Notes: a model not told the origin generated them from the sequence alone. A stretch of DNA of 64,000 nucleotides from Pseudarthrobacter sp. MM222 (GCF_947090775.1 NZ_OX352321.1:1240001-1304000); one strand, 5' to 3'; counted from the stretch's first letter, positions 27,607 through 37,353 are shown. Translations and numbers: made by a program.

Positions 27607-27664
27607 AGCCGGGTCTCCGTTCCGCGTCCGCCGGGCGGCGGCGGACCTACCCTGCAATCCTGCC

Positions 27665-29368
27665 CTAGATCCAGGACGGCATCCACATCCGGAACCGCCA
27701 GTCCTGGTAGGGAATAGTCTCGGCTGCCCAGACCGGGTAGAAGAAGGCGGACACCACAACGGCCGTGACCACAAAGAGCGTCACGATGTACAAACCGGAG
27801 CGACGGCGCCAGAGCGGGTCCGTCCGCTTGCCCAGCACGAGGCCCAGGCAATAGACGAGGGCGAGGATCAGGAACGGCTCGAAGGATACGGCGTAGAAGA
27901 AGAACATGGTGCGGTCCGGATACAGAAACCAGGGCAGGTAGCCAGCGGCGACGCCCGCGAGGACCGCCCCGGCCCGCCAGTCCCGCCGGCCGGCCCACCA
28001 GAAGAGCAGGACACCCAGGGAGATCGCGGCGCTCCACCAGATCACTGGGTTGCCCACCGAGAGGATGGCTGTGGCGCAGCTGCCTGTTCCGCAGCCGGGG
28101 CTGCCCGGTTGGGGGGATTCGTAGAAGAATGAGGTGGGCCGGCCGAGCACCAGCCAGCTCCAGGCGCTTGCCTCGTAGGGATGGTCCGCGCTGAGCCCCT
28201 GATGGAACTTGTACGCTTCAAGGTGGTAGTGGGCCAGGGACCGCACCGCGTTGGGCAGCCACCCCCATTCCGCAGACGGGCTGGTCTCCGCCCAGTGCCG
28301 GAAATAGGCGTCCCGGGACCGGAACCAGCCGGTCCAGCTCGCGGCGTAGGTGAGTGCCGCGACCGGGACGATGCTCAGGAACGCCGGAACGCCGTCCTTG
28401 AGGATCCCGCCGCTGATCCAGCCGTGGATTCCGGCGGTCCGTCGTGCACTCAGGTCCCAGAAGACGGTCAACAGTCCAAACCCGGCAAGGAAGAACAGGG
28501 CGGACCATTTGGTCCCGACCGCGAGGCCCAGGCACACGCCCGCCAGAATGCGCCACCACCGGATGCCAAGCCAGGGGCCGGAGGCGAGCTGAAGGGCCGA
28601 CGGCCTGCCGTCGGGGGAGGAGGCGGCCTGCCGGCCGAGCCGTACCGCGAGCCGGCGCCGGCCGTCGTGGCGGTCCAGCAGCAGGGCTCCAAACGCGGCC
28701 AGCACCCAGAACATCAGGAAGATATCCAACAGGGACGTTCGGGACATCACCAGGTGGTGCCCGTCGATCGCCAGCAGCACGCCGGCCACCGCCCCGAGGG
28801 TCAGCGAGCTGAACAGTTTCTGCGCGATCAGGGCCAGCAGGAAAATCGACAGCGTTCCGGTCAGGGCCGCTCCGAACCGCCATCCGAAGGGGTTGTCCGG
28901 GCCGAAGAGCCACATTCCCGCGGCGATCATCCATTTGCCCACCGGCGGGTGGACCACGTACTCGGGAGTGTCCAGCAGAACCCCGGGGTTGCCGGCGATG
29001 AAGGAATCGTTGGCCTTCTCCGGCCAGGCCCGCTCGTAGCCGCTGACCAGGAAGGAATAGCCGTCCTTGACGTAGTAGGTTTCGTCGAAGACCAGATTGC
29101 GGGGCGTGTCCAGCCGGACGAAGCGCAGGATGCCGCCGAGGGCGGCGGTGATGGCAGGGATCAGCCAGAACCACAGGCGCAGCGACGGCGGATAGTCCCG
29201 CCAGCTCTGAATACCGCCGAGGAGGCGCTCCCTGAGAGCTTCGGGGGTATAGGCCTCCGCGGGGCGGCTGATCCAGCGGTGCCCCTCCAGATTGCGTCCG
29301 GAAGGGGCCGTGGAGGGCGCCGGTCCGGCTGAACCGGCCTCGGCGGGCCGCGTGGGGGTCTGCGTCAC
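27665..29368 (-). CDS. pmt: Protein O-mannosyltransferase
   Basis: 567 aa GT39 enzyme that transfers mannose from polyprenyl-phosphomannose to secreted proteins. After a 65-residue cytoplasmic tail comes the first helix and the catalytic loop VFDETYYVKDGYS with the DE pair, then PPVGKWMIAAG, DGHHLVMSRTSLLD and about ten more helices, ending in the PMT C-terminal membrane domain (PYQDWRFRMWMPSWI). TAGCAT ends 6 nt before the GTG start, suggesting a leaderless mRNA. Divergent from rsmI, the same pairing as in M. tuberculosis. Mannose supply ties it to manA. Confidence 0.95.
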   Translation of the reverse strand: MTQTPTRPAEAGSAGPAPSTAPSGRNLEGHRWISRPAEAYTPEALRERLLGGIQSWRDYPPSLRLWFWLIPAITAALGGILRFVRLDTPRNLVFDETYYVKDGYSFLVSGYERAWPEKANDSFIAGNPGVLLDTPEYVVHPPVGKWMIAAGMWLFGPDNPFGWRFGAALTGTLSIFLLALIAQKLFSSLTLGAVAGVLLAIDGHHLVMSRTSLLDIFLMFWVLAAFGALLLDRHDGRRRLAVRLGRQAASSPDGRPSALQLASGPWLGIRWWRILAGVCLGLAVGTKWSALFFLAGFGLLTVFWDLSARRTAGIHGWISGGILKDGVPAFLSIVPVAALTYAASWTGWFRSRDAYFRHWAETSPSAEWGWLPNAVRSLAHYHLEAYKFHQGLSADHPYEASAWSWLVLGRPTSFFYESPQPGSPGCGTGSCATAILSVGNPVIWWSAAISLGVLLFWWAGRRDWRAGAVLAGVAAGYLPWFLYPDRTMFFFYAVSFEPFLILALVYCLGLVLGKRTDPLWRRRSGLYIVTLFVVTAVVVSAFFYPVWAAETIPYQDWRFRMWMPSWI

Positions 29369-29374
29369 GTTGCC

Positions 29375-29380
29375 ATGCTA
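29375..29380 (-). promoter_or_regulatory. -10 element, leaderless pmt promoter
   Basis: Minus-strand TAGCAT, six bases GGCAAC, then GTG at 29368. No ribosome binding site. Confidence 0.55.
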
Positions 29381-29419
29381 CCTTTTGCAGCTGGGCGCCG
29401 GCCGCCCGCCGGCCCGCAG

Positions 29420-29425
29420 TAGGCT
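29420..29425 (+). promoter_or_regulatory. -10 element, leaderless rsmI promoter
   Basis: TAGGCT, six bases (GGTCGT), then GTG at 29432. Divergent from the pmt -10, 39 bp apart, so the 63-bp gap holds two opposed promoters. Confidence 0.6.
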
Positions 29426-29431
29426 GGTCGT

Positions 29432-30361
29432 GTGGACCATGACATGAGCACTTCCCCGAATCAGGCCGGCGACGCCGGAGATCAGCCCGCTGTTCCGGAC
29501 GGCGTTCCGGCGGCCGCGACGCCGGCAGGCCCCGGCCGGATCGTGCTGGCGGCTACGCCGATCGGCAACGTCGGTGACGCTTCGGCGCGGCTGATCGAAC
29601 TGCTGACGACGGCGGACATCGTCGCGGCGGAGGACACCAGGCGGCTGCACCGGCTGGTCCAGGGCCTGGGCGTCACCGTCGGTGGCCGCGTGATCAGCTA
29701 CCACGAGCACAACGAGGTGGCGAAGACCGGCGAGCTCCTGGATCAGGTCCGGTCCGGGAAGACCCTGGTGATGGTCACCGATGCCGGCATGCCGTCCGTC
29801 TCGGATCCGGGTTTCCGGCTGGTCGAAGGGGCCGTTGCGGCCGGGCTCACGGTCACCGCCGTCCCCGGGCCCTCGGCCGTGCTCACGGCATTGGCCCTGT
29901 CCGGGCTGCCGACGGACCGCTTCTGCTTCGAGGGCTTCCTGCCGCGGAAGGCCGGTGAACGGTCTTCCCGGCTGGCGGACCTTGATGCCGAGCGCCGCAC
30001 CATGGTGTTCTTTGAAGCCCCGCACCGGCTGGAGCCGATGCTCCGCGCCCTGCGCGAGCGGTTCGGTGCGGACCGCAGGGCTGCCGTCTGCCGGGAACTG
30101 ACCAAGACGTACGAGGAAGTCATCCGCGGCAGCCTCCGCGAACTGCTGGAGTGGGCCGAGAGCAACGAGGTGCGCGGTGAGATTGCCGTCGTCGTCGGAG
30201 GGGCCCCGGAACGGGAACCGGGCAAGCCGGAGGACCACGTGGCAGCCGTCAACGCACTGATTGCCCAGGGGATTCGGCTGAAGGAAGCGGTCGCCGCGGT
30301 GGCCGAAGAGAGCCGGGTCAGCAAGCGGGAGCTCTACTCCGCGGTGCTCGCTGCCCGCTGA
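29432..30361 (+). CDS. rsmI: 16S rRNA (cytidine1402-2'-O)-methyltransferase
   Basis: 309 aa. After a 30-residue Ala/Pro-rich extension comes the tetrapyrrole-methylase fold: IVLAATPIGNVGDAS, AAEDTRRLHRL, VTDAGMPSVSDPGFRLV, VPGPSAVLTALALSGL and FEAPHRLEPML, the RsmI pattern. It methylates the ribose of C1402 in the decoding centre. GTG 29432 is chosen because its TAGGCT -10 lies exactly 6 nt upstream; ATG 29444 is an alternative. Divergent from pmt. Confidence 0.96.
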   Translation: MDHDMSTSPNQAGDAGDQPAVPDGVPAAATPAGPGRIVLAATPIGNVGDASARLIELLTTADIVAAEDTRRLHRLVQGLGVTVGGRVISYHEHNEVAKTGELLDQVRSGKTLVMVTDAGMPSVSDPGFRLVEGAVAAGLTVTAVPGPSAVLTALALSGLPTDRFCFEGFLPRKAGERSSRLADLDAERRTMVFFEAPHRLEPMLRALRERFGADRRAAVCRELTKTYEEVIRGSLRELLEWAESNEVRGEIAVVVGGAPEREPGKPEDHVAAVNALIAQGIRLKEAVAAVAEESRVSKRELYSAVLAAR

Positions 30362-30363
30362 TC

Positions 30364-30416
30364 CGGCCGCATGCGGCCGCCGGGCGATCGACCGCGTGGC
30401 TGTGCAGCTGCACAGC
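30364..30416. promoter_or_regulatory. Two perfect palindromes between rsmI and the aldehyde dehydrogenase gene
   Basis: CGGCCGCATGCGGCCG (30364-30379, 16 bp) directly after the rsmI stop, and GCTGTGCAGCTGCACAGC (30399-30416, 18 bp). The first may terminate rsmI; the second lies 31 bp upstream of a candidate promoter, TAGACA (30447-30452), 18 nt, TACCGT (30471-30476), and is operator-like. A third hairpin GCGCTGG/CCAGCGC is at 30490-30506, near the ribosome binding site. Confidence 0.5.
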
Positions 30417-30553
30417 GGATCCCCGTGGCTGTAGTGCGGGCATGCGTAGACATCCCGGAGAATGCGGCAGTACCGTGATGGTAAATCCAGCGCTGGCGCC
30501 CAGCGCCGGAGCCAACCAAAGTTCACCCCGAATTGCCGACGAGGGAGTCAATC

Positions 30554-32053
30554 GTGACCGTAACTGCCCAGCCCAATGTGACCGCTGAGCGCGAGAGCGC
30601 GCTGCTGGCCTCTGTTCCGACGGGCCTGCTGATTGACGGGCAGTGGCGCCCGGCTGCCTCGGGAAAGACCTTTGACGTTGAGGACCCCTCGACCGGCAAG
30701 GTGCTGCTGAGCATCGCCGACGCGGGGCCCGAGGATGGTGCCGCCGCGCTGGATGCCGCCGCCGCCGCCCAGGAGTCCTGGGCGAAGGTGCCCCCGCGGC
30801 AGCGTGGCGAGATCCTGCGCAAAGCCTTCGAACTGGTCACCGAGCGTGCCGAGGACTTCGCGCTGCTGATGACCCTCGAGATGGGCAAGCCGCTCGCGGA
30901 GGCACGCGGTGAAGTCACCTACGGTGCCGAGTTCCTGCGCTGGTTCTCCGAGGAAGCCGTCCGCGCCTTTGGCCGCTACTCCGTCTCCCCGGACGGGAAG
31001 TCCCGGCTCCTGGTGACGAAGAAGCCGGTGGGCCCCTGCCTCCTGATCACCCCGTGGAACTTCCCGCTGGCGATGGCCACCCGTAAGATTGCGCCGGCCG
31101 TGGCCGCAGGGTGCACCATGGTGCTCAAGTCCGCGAACCTCACCCCGCTGACCTCGCAGCTGTTTGCCGCCGTGATGATGGAGGCCGGCCTGCCGGCCGG
31201 TGTCCTGAACGTGATCCCCACGTCCACCGCCGGCGCCACAACGGGTCCGCTGATCAAGGATTCCCGGCTGCGCAAGCTTTCCTTCACCGGTTCCACCGAA
31301 GTCGGCCGCCGGCTGCTCGCCGACGCCTCCGAGACGGTCCTGCGGACCTCGATGGAGCTCGGCGGCAACGCCCCGTTCGTCGTGTTCGAGGACGCCGACG
31401 TCGATGCCGCCGTCGCCGGGGCGATGCTGGCAAAGCTGCGGAACATGGGCGAGGCCTGCACCGCCGCGAACCGCTTCATCGTGCACGAGTCCGTCGCGGA
31501 CGAGTTTGCCGAGAAGTTTGCCGCGAAAATGGGCGGGATGACCACAGCCCGGGGAACGGAAGCGGAGTCCAAGGTGGGACCGCTGATCGATGCGAAGAGC
31601 CGGAACAAGGTGCACGAACTGGTCAGCGATGCTGTTTCCTCCGGTGCCGTGGCGATCGTCGGCGGCGGCCCGGTGGACGGGCCGGGGTACTTCTACCAGC
31701 CCACCATTCTGAAGGGCGTCTCCGAGGGCACCCGGATCCTGTCCGAGGAAATCTTCGGTCCGGTCGCACCGATCATCACGTTCTCCACCGAAGACGAGGC
31801 CGTGCGGCTGGCCAACAACACTGAGTACGGGCTGGTGGCTTACGTCTTTACCAAGGACCTGAACCGCGGCCTCCGGATGGGCGAACGCCTCGAAACCGGC
31901 ATGCTGGGCCTGAACGCAGGCGTGATCTCCAACGCGGCGGCACCGTTTGGCGGGGTCAAGCAGTCCGGCCTCGGACGTGAAGGCGGCCTGGAGGGCATCG
32001 AGGAATACCTCTACACGCAGTACATCGGCATCGCCGACCCCTACGCCGTCTAA
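30554..32053 (+). CDS. gabD: NAD(P)-dependent succinate-semialdehyde dehydrogenase
   Basis: 499 aa from GTG 30554 (GAGGGAG just upstream); the frame opens at 30533. Aldehyde dehydrogenase fold with PWNFPLAMATRKIAPAVAAGC, FTGSTEVGRRLL, ELGGNAPFVVFEDADVD and the catalytic Cys302 in GEACTAANRF. The EACTAANR and whole-length resemblance point to the GabD type, which oxidises succinic semialdehyde to succinate in GABA breakdown. No GABA transaminase is adjacent, so substrate is inferred from family only. A palindrome-rich promoter region precedes it. Confidence 0.9.
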   Translation: MTVTAQPNVTAERESALLASVPTGLLIDGQWRPAASGKTFDVEDPSTGKVLLSIADAGPEDGAAALDAAAAAQESWAKVPPRQRGEILRKAFELVTERAEDFALLMTLEMGKPLAEARGEVTYGAEFLRWFSEEAVRAFGRYSVSPDGKSRLLVTKKPVGPCLLITPWNFPLAMATRKIAPAVAAGCTMVLKSANLTPLTSQLFAAVMMEAGLPAGVLNVIPTSTAGATTGPLIKDSRLRKLSFTGSTEVGRRLLADASETVLRTSMELGGNAPFVVFEDADVDAAVAGAMLAKLRNMGEACTAANRFIVHESVADEFAEKFAAKMGGMTTARGTEAESKVGPLIDAKSRNKVHELVSDAVSSGAVAIVGGGPVDGPGYFYQPTILKGVSEGTRILSEEIFGPVAPIITFSTEDEAVRLANNTEYGLVAYVFTKDLNRGLRMGERLETGMLGLNAGVISNAAAPFGGVKQSGLGREGGLEGIEEYLYTQYIGIADPYAV

Positions 32054-32060
32054 CGGCGGA

Positions 32061-32095
32061 CCCCTCAGGGGGCTGGACGGCGAGCTAGCTAGCTC
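32061..32095. terminator. Hairpins between convergent gabD and transglutaminase genes
   Basis: CCCCT (32061-32065), C, AGGGG (32067-32071), then the perfect 14-bp palindrome GAGCTAGCTAGCTC (32082-32095), which overlaps the stop of the minus-strand gene. Confidence 0.45.
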
Positions 32096-34602
32096 CGGCG
32101 CACCCGGCGGAACACGTTGCGGATCCTCACCCAGGAACCCGCAACGCCCCGCCGGGTGCGCTTTGCTGTTTGGGACACGGCCCGGGCGGGAGCGGACATC
32201 GACCGGCGCCAGCTGCCCATGACCGAGGGCGGAAGCCAGGCAGCACGGACTCGCACGAGCAGCCGCGCGTTGGTCCGCAGTGCGGACTGGACGGCGGAAA
32301 TCCGGGCGGCGGCCGACGTCTCGGAGCCGTTCAGACGGTTGCCGCCAGCCCAGCCGCCGGGGCGTCCGTACTGGTGCCGCTCGAAATCGTCGGTGAGGGC
32401 CGACACCGCGGCGTGGGCGGCAGCGCCGGGACCATCGGCTCCACCCAGGGCGACGGAACCGCGCAACCGCTCGGAGAAGTGCCGAGGCGTCTCACTGGTC
32501 CGGGGTGCAACTCCGTAGTCCGTGGCGAGATCGCGCAGTTCGGCGAAGGCCGGCAATGCAGACCCGCCGCCTGCTCCGCCGCCAGCCTTCAGGCGCCGCC
32601 GCCGGACGCCCCGTCGCGCCAGATGGGGGGACGCCACCAGCAAGCCCACCAGCAGCAGGGCTCCGGCGCTGTAGAGTGCCGGCAGCCACTGGGTGCTCGC
32701 GTCCGCCGGGGCCTGCGCGCCGGGGAGCGGAACCGGGGGGACCTGGGGCAGCGGGGTGGGGTTTTCCTCGTCGATAGGGAGCAGGCCTTCGTTGTTTTCG
32801 TTGGTGCTGGCGCCGCTGGAAGGAGCGTTCTCGGTGGTGTAGGGCGGGACAACCCCACGCGACGGGGTGGGTTCGAACGCCACCCAGCCCACGCCCTGGA
32901 AGTAGAGTTCCGGCCACGCATGGGCGTCCCGGGCGTCCACCTCGAATTCCGGCAGCGCGCCCTGGCCCGCAAGGGACACCGTTCCGCCGGTGGGGCGGCC
33001 CGGCGCGTAACCGACGGCGATCCGGCTGGGGATCCCCTCCAGCCGGGCCATGACGGCCATGGCGGAGGCGAAGTGGATGCAGTAGCCGCTCTTCAGGGTG
33101 AGGAAGTCCGCCAGCACCGAGAGTCCGTTCCCGTCGTAGCCGCCCTGCACCGGGGACTGCAGGGAGTAGGTGAACTCCGGGGAGCGCAGGTACTTCTGGA
33201 TTGCAACCGCCCTGGCGTAGGCGGTCTCGCTGCCGGCAGTCACCTTTTCGGCCGTCGTGCGCACGATTTCCGGAACGTTGGCCGGAGACTGGAAGAACAG
33301 CTCCGGGACTCCCTGGGGCGGGGTTGGGGCCTGCGCCAGCACGTCCGGCGTCAACTGGGGGGCCGTCGAGAGCACAACGTACTGCTGGTCCCTTGAATTA
33401 GTGTCCAGTCCCTTGATGCTGAGCGTGGCAGGGTCCCAGGTCCAGCGCCCGGTCAGGCCATTAACCGCCTCGGGGGCATACGGCACGGGAAGGTACGGGC
33501 TGGTGAACTGGCCCGTGTTGACGGCCGTGACCACCCGGAGTTCGGTCGCGACTGACTCCAGCCCCGAATCGATCCGGCCGGTGCCCACCCGCCGCGTGTC
33601 CTCCCGGTCGTCCGGGGACCAGGACTCACCGTTGAAGCTGTCCACGGTCACGGAGCGGAGGTACGGGGCGGACGGGGAGTTCGTCGCGTAGGTGATGCGG
33701 CCCTCGCCGGTCGGGCTCCGCAGGCTGTTGCCCAAACTGATCATCGGATTCAGTCCGGTAGCCGAGCCGAACGGGTTGAGCCGCGAACCCTGGGGGAAGG
33801 TGCCCTGGTCAAAGCCGGGGATCACCAGCTGCAGCAGGAGCGTGACGGTCAGGGCCAGGGCTCCGGTGAGTGAAGCCCGCCGGAGCTGCCCGGGATTGCG
33901 GGCGGTGTCCGCCCGGGTTCGGGGATCCGGGGCAAACCACTGGCTGCTGGCCAGGATCAGCAGGTATCCGACGGCGGCGCCCGCGAAGCCGAGCACACCG
34001 ACGCTTTGGGGTTTGACCATGGCCGGGACCACGAGGATGGCCAGGATTCCGAGTCCGCTGGTAGCCGGCAGCGCCAACGGGTACGCCAGGGCATCGATGA
34101 GCATCACCAGCAGCCCGAGGACGGCGCAGATCACCAGCACGATCCCGGCGTTGGGTGCCACCGGGGCGCTCTCGGCCAGGACGGTCTCGCTGGCGCGGCG
34201 CAGGTACCGGCCCAGCTGGGTCATGGTGGCCCCGGAGGGGATAAAACCGATGGTGCTGTGCGGGCGGAAGAAGGTGAACGTCAGGATCATCACGAGCGAG
34301 ACCAGGCCGCCCAGACCAACGAAGACGGTGCGCCACCGGAGTGCCCGGAGGCCTGCCATGGTCAGGGCGACTGTGAAGACGGTCGTCACCACGGGGGAGT
34401 ACCAGGCCCAGCCCCGCAGGACGCCGTTGAGCCCCAGGGCCGCCCCCGCGACGGCAGTGGCGATTGCCAGGGCCATGATCCAGGGATGGGCGCCCACGCG
34501 TTGCCGCCGGGGGGCGTCAGCGGGCGCAAGGACGGTGGCCGCGTCTTCGGTCCTGGCCGGACCGGAGTCTGCCGCGGGATGCCGTTGCGGGGTGAGTGTC
34601 AT
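32089..34602 (-). CDS. DUF3488/transglutaminase-like membrane protein (TgpA type)
   Basis: 837 aa. Five or six hydrophobic segments in the first 230 residues (DUF3488), then an extracytoplasmic transglutaminase-like domain with Cys/His/Asp candidates in LKSGYCIHFASAMAVMARLEGIPSRIAVGYAPG by composition and the DAHAWPELYFQGVGWVAFEPTPS segment. A further helix at about 650 precedes a DUF4129-like C-terminal tail (LRDLATDYGVAPRTSETPRHFSERL). Its ATG overlaps the DUF58 stop by 4 bp. The MoxR-DUF58-transglutaminase trio is a common conserved operon of unknown, probably envelope-related, function. Confidence 0.9.
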   Translation of the reverse strand: MTLTPQRHPAADSGPARTEDAATVLAPADAPRRQRVGAHPWIMALAIATAVAGAALGLNGVLRGWAWYSPVVTTVFTVALTMAGLRALRWRTVFVGLGGLVSLVMILTFTFFRPHSTIGFIPSGATMTQLGRYLRRASETVLAESAPVAPNAGIVLVICAVLGLLVMLIDALAYPLALPATSGLGILAILVVPAMVKPQSVGVLGFAGAAVGYLLILASSQWFAPDPRTRADTARNPGQLRRASLTGALALTVTLLLQLVIPGFDQGTFPQGSRLNPFGSATGLNPMISLGNSLRSPTGEGRITYATNSPSAPYLRSVTVDSFNGESWSPDDREDTRRVGTGRIDSGLESVATELRVVTAVNTGQFTSPYLPVPYAPEAVNGLTGRWTWDPATLSIKGLDTNSRDQQYVVLSTAPQLTPDVLAQAPTPPQGVPELFFQSPANVPEIVRTTAEKVTAGSETAYARAVAIQKYLRSPEFTYSLQSPVQGGYDGNGLSVLADFLTLKSGYCIHFASAMAVMARLEGIPSRIAVGYAPGRPTGGTVSLAGQGALPEFEVDARDAHAWPELYFQGVGWVAFEPTPSRGVVPPYTTENAPSSGASTNENNEGLLPIDEENPTPLPQVPPVPLPGAQAPADASTQWLPALYSAGALLLVGLLVASPHLARRGVRRRRLKAGGGAGGGSALPAFAELRDLATDYGVAPRTSETPRHFSERLRGSVALGGADGPGAAAHAAVSALTDDFERHQYGRPGGWAGGNRLNGSETSAAARISAVQSALRTNARLLVRVRAAWLPPSVMGSWRRSMSAPARAVSQTAKRTRRGVAGSWVRIRNVFRRVRRS

Positions 34603-36035
34603 GACCCCACCCCCACGCCGGGCGGAACGTCGGCGGTACGGGGAGGAGTAACTGCCTCGTCCTCGTCAAAGGCTGACCAGGCGGCCGCGTGTGCCGTCGA
34701 GGCGGAGACGGCAATGGCCCGCCAGCCGCCGAGCCGCAACGTTTCGAGGACTTCGCCGGTTTCCTGCGCCTGCTCCGTGATGACAAGGGCAAAGGCATTG
34801 ACGCCGAAGCCGGCCGCAGGGGCGAGATCCCGGGCCTCACGCGGCGTCACGGTGCCGAGGATGGCGAGGAGCGGTCCGCGCAGCCGGTGCGCGGCCAGTT
34901 TGTCCATGAGCCGGTCATCGAAGGGCCGCGGCGCGGAGTCGGTCCCGGCCGGAGTGCCGCGCCGGGACGGTGCATGCGGGTCTCGGCGAGCGTGCAGGGG
35001 CCTGCTGAGGTGAATGGCGGCCAGGCTCTCGGCGACAGACTGCTGACCGGCGGACCCGATGTATTCCTCGGCAACAGGTTCGGGGGCAGACGGGGAATGC
35101 AGGAACGCGGGCTCGCCGTCGGTGTCCAGGAAGCGCAGGGCGTAATTGCGCTCGGAGAGGTGGGCGCAGATTGACATGGCGGCCGTCACCGCCCACTCGA
35201 AGTCCGCACTGGTGCTGATTTCGTGGCCGTCCGCGTCCGCTACGCCGGAGACATGGCTGTGGGAGTGGGCGGCGCGGGGAAAGGCCGCAAGCCGCTGGTC
35301 CAGGATGATGGTGGCCTCCGGGGTGGTCACGGATTCCTCCTGCCGGACCATGAGTTCACCATGCCGTGCGGTGGCGGCCCAGTGCACGCGCCGCATCGGA
35401 TCGCCGTGGCGGTATTCGCGGGTCATCACGTCGTCGTCGCTGGGGTTGGCGCGGATCCTGGTGGCAGTGACACCGTCGTGCCCGCGGGCCCCGGCCAGGC
35501 CCGTCACCGGCAGTTCGACGGCGGCCGGCGTCACGGTGAGGATGTCGCCGTCGTCGATCGCGTGGCGGTGCAGCGACAGACCGAACGGGTCGCTGAATTC
35601 GGCCGTGACCGGGCCGATCCGGAACTGGCCCCGTTTCGCGGACCGCAAGTGGTACTCGTAGCGGCTGGTGCCTCCGGTAGCCGAACGCGCCGGAAAACGG
35701 AACACGGGTGATTCGCCGAATCTGGCCGGCAGCTTTTCCTCCATGAGGGCCTGACCGGAGCCTGCCCCGGTCCGGGCCACGGCCAGCAGGACTGTCGTGG
35801 TGGCAGCGGTTTCCACGGTGGAGGGATGGAACTCACGGTAGACCTGGAACCTTGGTTTGAGGACCCGGGTTCCGGCCAGGGCGAGCAGCGGCAGGACAAC
35901 CAGGAAGATGGCCAGCGCCAGCAGGTCACGGCGTCCCATCACCTGGGCCGCCAGCAGGAAGGTGCCGCCCGCGCCCAGCAGGCCCCAGCCGCGCGTGCTG
36001 AAGATGTGTCTGGGAAACCGGTCCATCAGCGCCAC
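34599..36035 (-). CDS. DUF58 domain-containing membrane protein
   Basis: 478 aa. Two N-terminal helices (about 15-55) precede a domain ending in the DUF58 core RANPSDDDVMTREYRHGDPMRRVHWAATARHGELMVRQEE by composition. DUF58 proteins have a VWA-like fold and are nearly always encoded beside a MoxR ATPase, as here; the ATPase may act on it as a metal-insertion or assembly chaperone, by analogy only. ATG 36035 lies 12 bp after the moxR stop. The gene overlaps the transglutaminase gene by 4 bp. Confidence 0.9.
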   Translation of the reverse strand: MALMDRFPRHIFSTRGWGLLGAGGTFLLAAQVMGRRDLLALAIFLVVLPLLALAGTRVLKPRFQVYREFHPSTVETAATTTVLLAVARTGAGSGQALMEEKLPARFGESPVFRFPARSATGGTSRYEYHLRSAKRGQFRIGPVTAEFSDPFGLSLHRHAIDDGDILTVTPAAVELPVTGLAGARGHDGVTATRIRANPSDDDVMTREYRHGDPMRRVHWAATARHGELMVRQEESVTTPEATIILDQRLAAFPRAAHSHSHVSGVADADGHEISTSADFEWAVTAAMSICAHLSERNYALRFLDTDGEPAFLHSPSAPEPVAEEYIGSAGQQSVAESLAAIHLSRPLHARRDPHAPSRRGTPAGTDSAPRPFDDRLMDKLAAHRLRGPLLAILGTVTPREARDLAPAAGFGVNAFALVITEQAQETGEVLETLRLGGWRAIAVSASTAHAAAWSAFDEDEAVTPPRTADVPPGVGVGS

Positions 36036-36047
36036 GGCGGAACCACC

Positions 36048-37256
36048 CTAGCGGCGATGCGGCGGAAGGGAGGGGTCCGCCGCCCTGGCAGGAATGGGGC
36101 TCCGGCCGTTGCCGGAAACCGGCGCCCCGCCCACCTCGGGCGTGACCGGGATCTTTGCCAGCACGGCCCGGATAACGCTTTGCGGCGTCTCCCCGGTGCT
36201 GGCTGCCTTGCGGTCCAGGATGATCCGGTGCGCCAGGACCGCTTCGGCCACGCTCACGACGTCGTCCGGCAACACGAAGTCCCTACCCGCCAGGGCCGCT
36301 GTGGCCTTGGCCGCGCGGAGCAGCTGGAGCATGGACCGGGGACTGGCGCCCAGCCGGAGCATGCCGCTTTCCCGGGTGGCCCGCCCCAGCGACACCGTGT
36401 ACTCCTTGATCGACTGCGAGACGTAGACCTGCTGCACTGTGGCAATCATGGCCGCCACGTCACCGGCGCTCACCACAGCGGTCACGCGTGTCAACGGTGA
36501 CGTCGCCTGGTGGGTCTCCAGCATCTCCATTTCGGCTTCCTTGTCCGGGTAGCCCATGGAAATCCGCGCCATGAAACGGTCCCGCTGCGCCTCCGGGAGC
36601 GGGTAGGTCCCTTCCATCTCGATGGGGTTCTGGGTGGCCACCACCATGAAGGGCTCATCCAGAATGTAGGACTTGCCGTCCACCGTGACCTGGTGCTCTT
36701 CCATGCACTCCAGCAACGCCGACTGTGTCTTGGCGGAGGCGCGGTTGATTTCATCACCGATGACGATGTTGGCGAACACGGCCCCCGGCCGGAACTCGAA
36801 AGACCGGGACGCCTGGTTGTAGATGGAGACGCCGGTGACATCGGAGGGCAGCAGGTCCGGCGTGAACTGGATCCGGCTCACCGAACAGTCGATGGTGCGG
36901 GCCAGCGTCTTCGCCAACAGGGTCTTGCCGACCCCGGGGACGTCCTCAAGCAGCAGGTGCCCCTGCGCCAGGAGCACGGTCAGCGCCAGCTTCGCCGCTT
37001 CCGCCTTGCCGTCGATCACGGTGTTGATGGCCTTCAGGATGCGCTCGCTGGCCGCGTGGAACTGTTCCGCGTCCATGGCCGCGGGCAACCGTGCCGGCCG
37101 CCGGGCAACCCCGTTCCCGTCCACAGCAGAGCCGTCTTGGAAGGCATGGTCCTCAGGGAGCACTTCGTGTATGGAGGTGCGGTGGTAGTCCATCGGCAGC
37201 CTTTCAGCCCTGGTGCGTAGCCGGGACGGATCGGCACGGATTGCCGGGCTCGTCAT
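36048..37256 (-). CDS. MoxR family AAA+ ATPase
   Basis: 402 aa. Walker A LLEDVPGVGKTLLAKTLA near 100, Walker B VIGDEINRASAKTQSALLECMEE by composition, sensor region VVATQNPIEMEGTYPLPEAQRDRFM, then the lid domain. The first 60 residues are variable. ATG 37256 gives the longest form; internal ATG 37193 has AAAGG 7 nt upstream and may be the true start. First gene of MoxR-DUF58-transglutaminase, divergent from tatD. Confidence 0.92.
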   Translation of the reverse strand: MTSPAIRADPSRLRTRAERLPMDYHRTSIHEVLPEDHAFQDGSAVDGNGVARRPARLPAAMDAEQFHAASERILKAINTVIDGKAEAAKLALTVLLAQGHLLLEDVPGVGKTLLAKTLARTIDCSVSRIQFTPDLLPSDVTGVSIYNQASRSFEFRPGAVFANIVIGDEINRASAKTQSALLECMEEHQVTVDGKSYILDEPFMVVATQNPIEMEGTYPLPEAQRDRFMARISMGYPDKEAEMEMLETHQATSPLTRVTAVVSAGDVAAMIATVQQVYVSQSIKEYTVSLGRATRESGMLRLGASPRSMLQLLRAAKATAALAGRDFVLPDDVVSVAEAVLAHRIILDRKAASTGETPQSVIRAVLAKIPVTPEVGGAPVSGNGRSPIPARAADPSLPPHRR

Positions 37257-37353
37257 CGGTGTTCGCCTGTATTCATAACAGAGTACTAACAGAACTGCCG
37301 GGGCTGACAGAGAGTTCCGGGTAAATCTCCAGACACCACCTCCAGGACAACTT

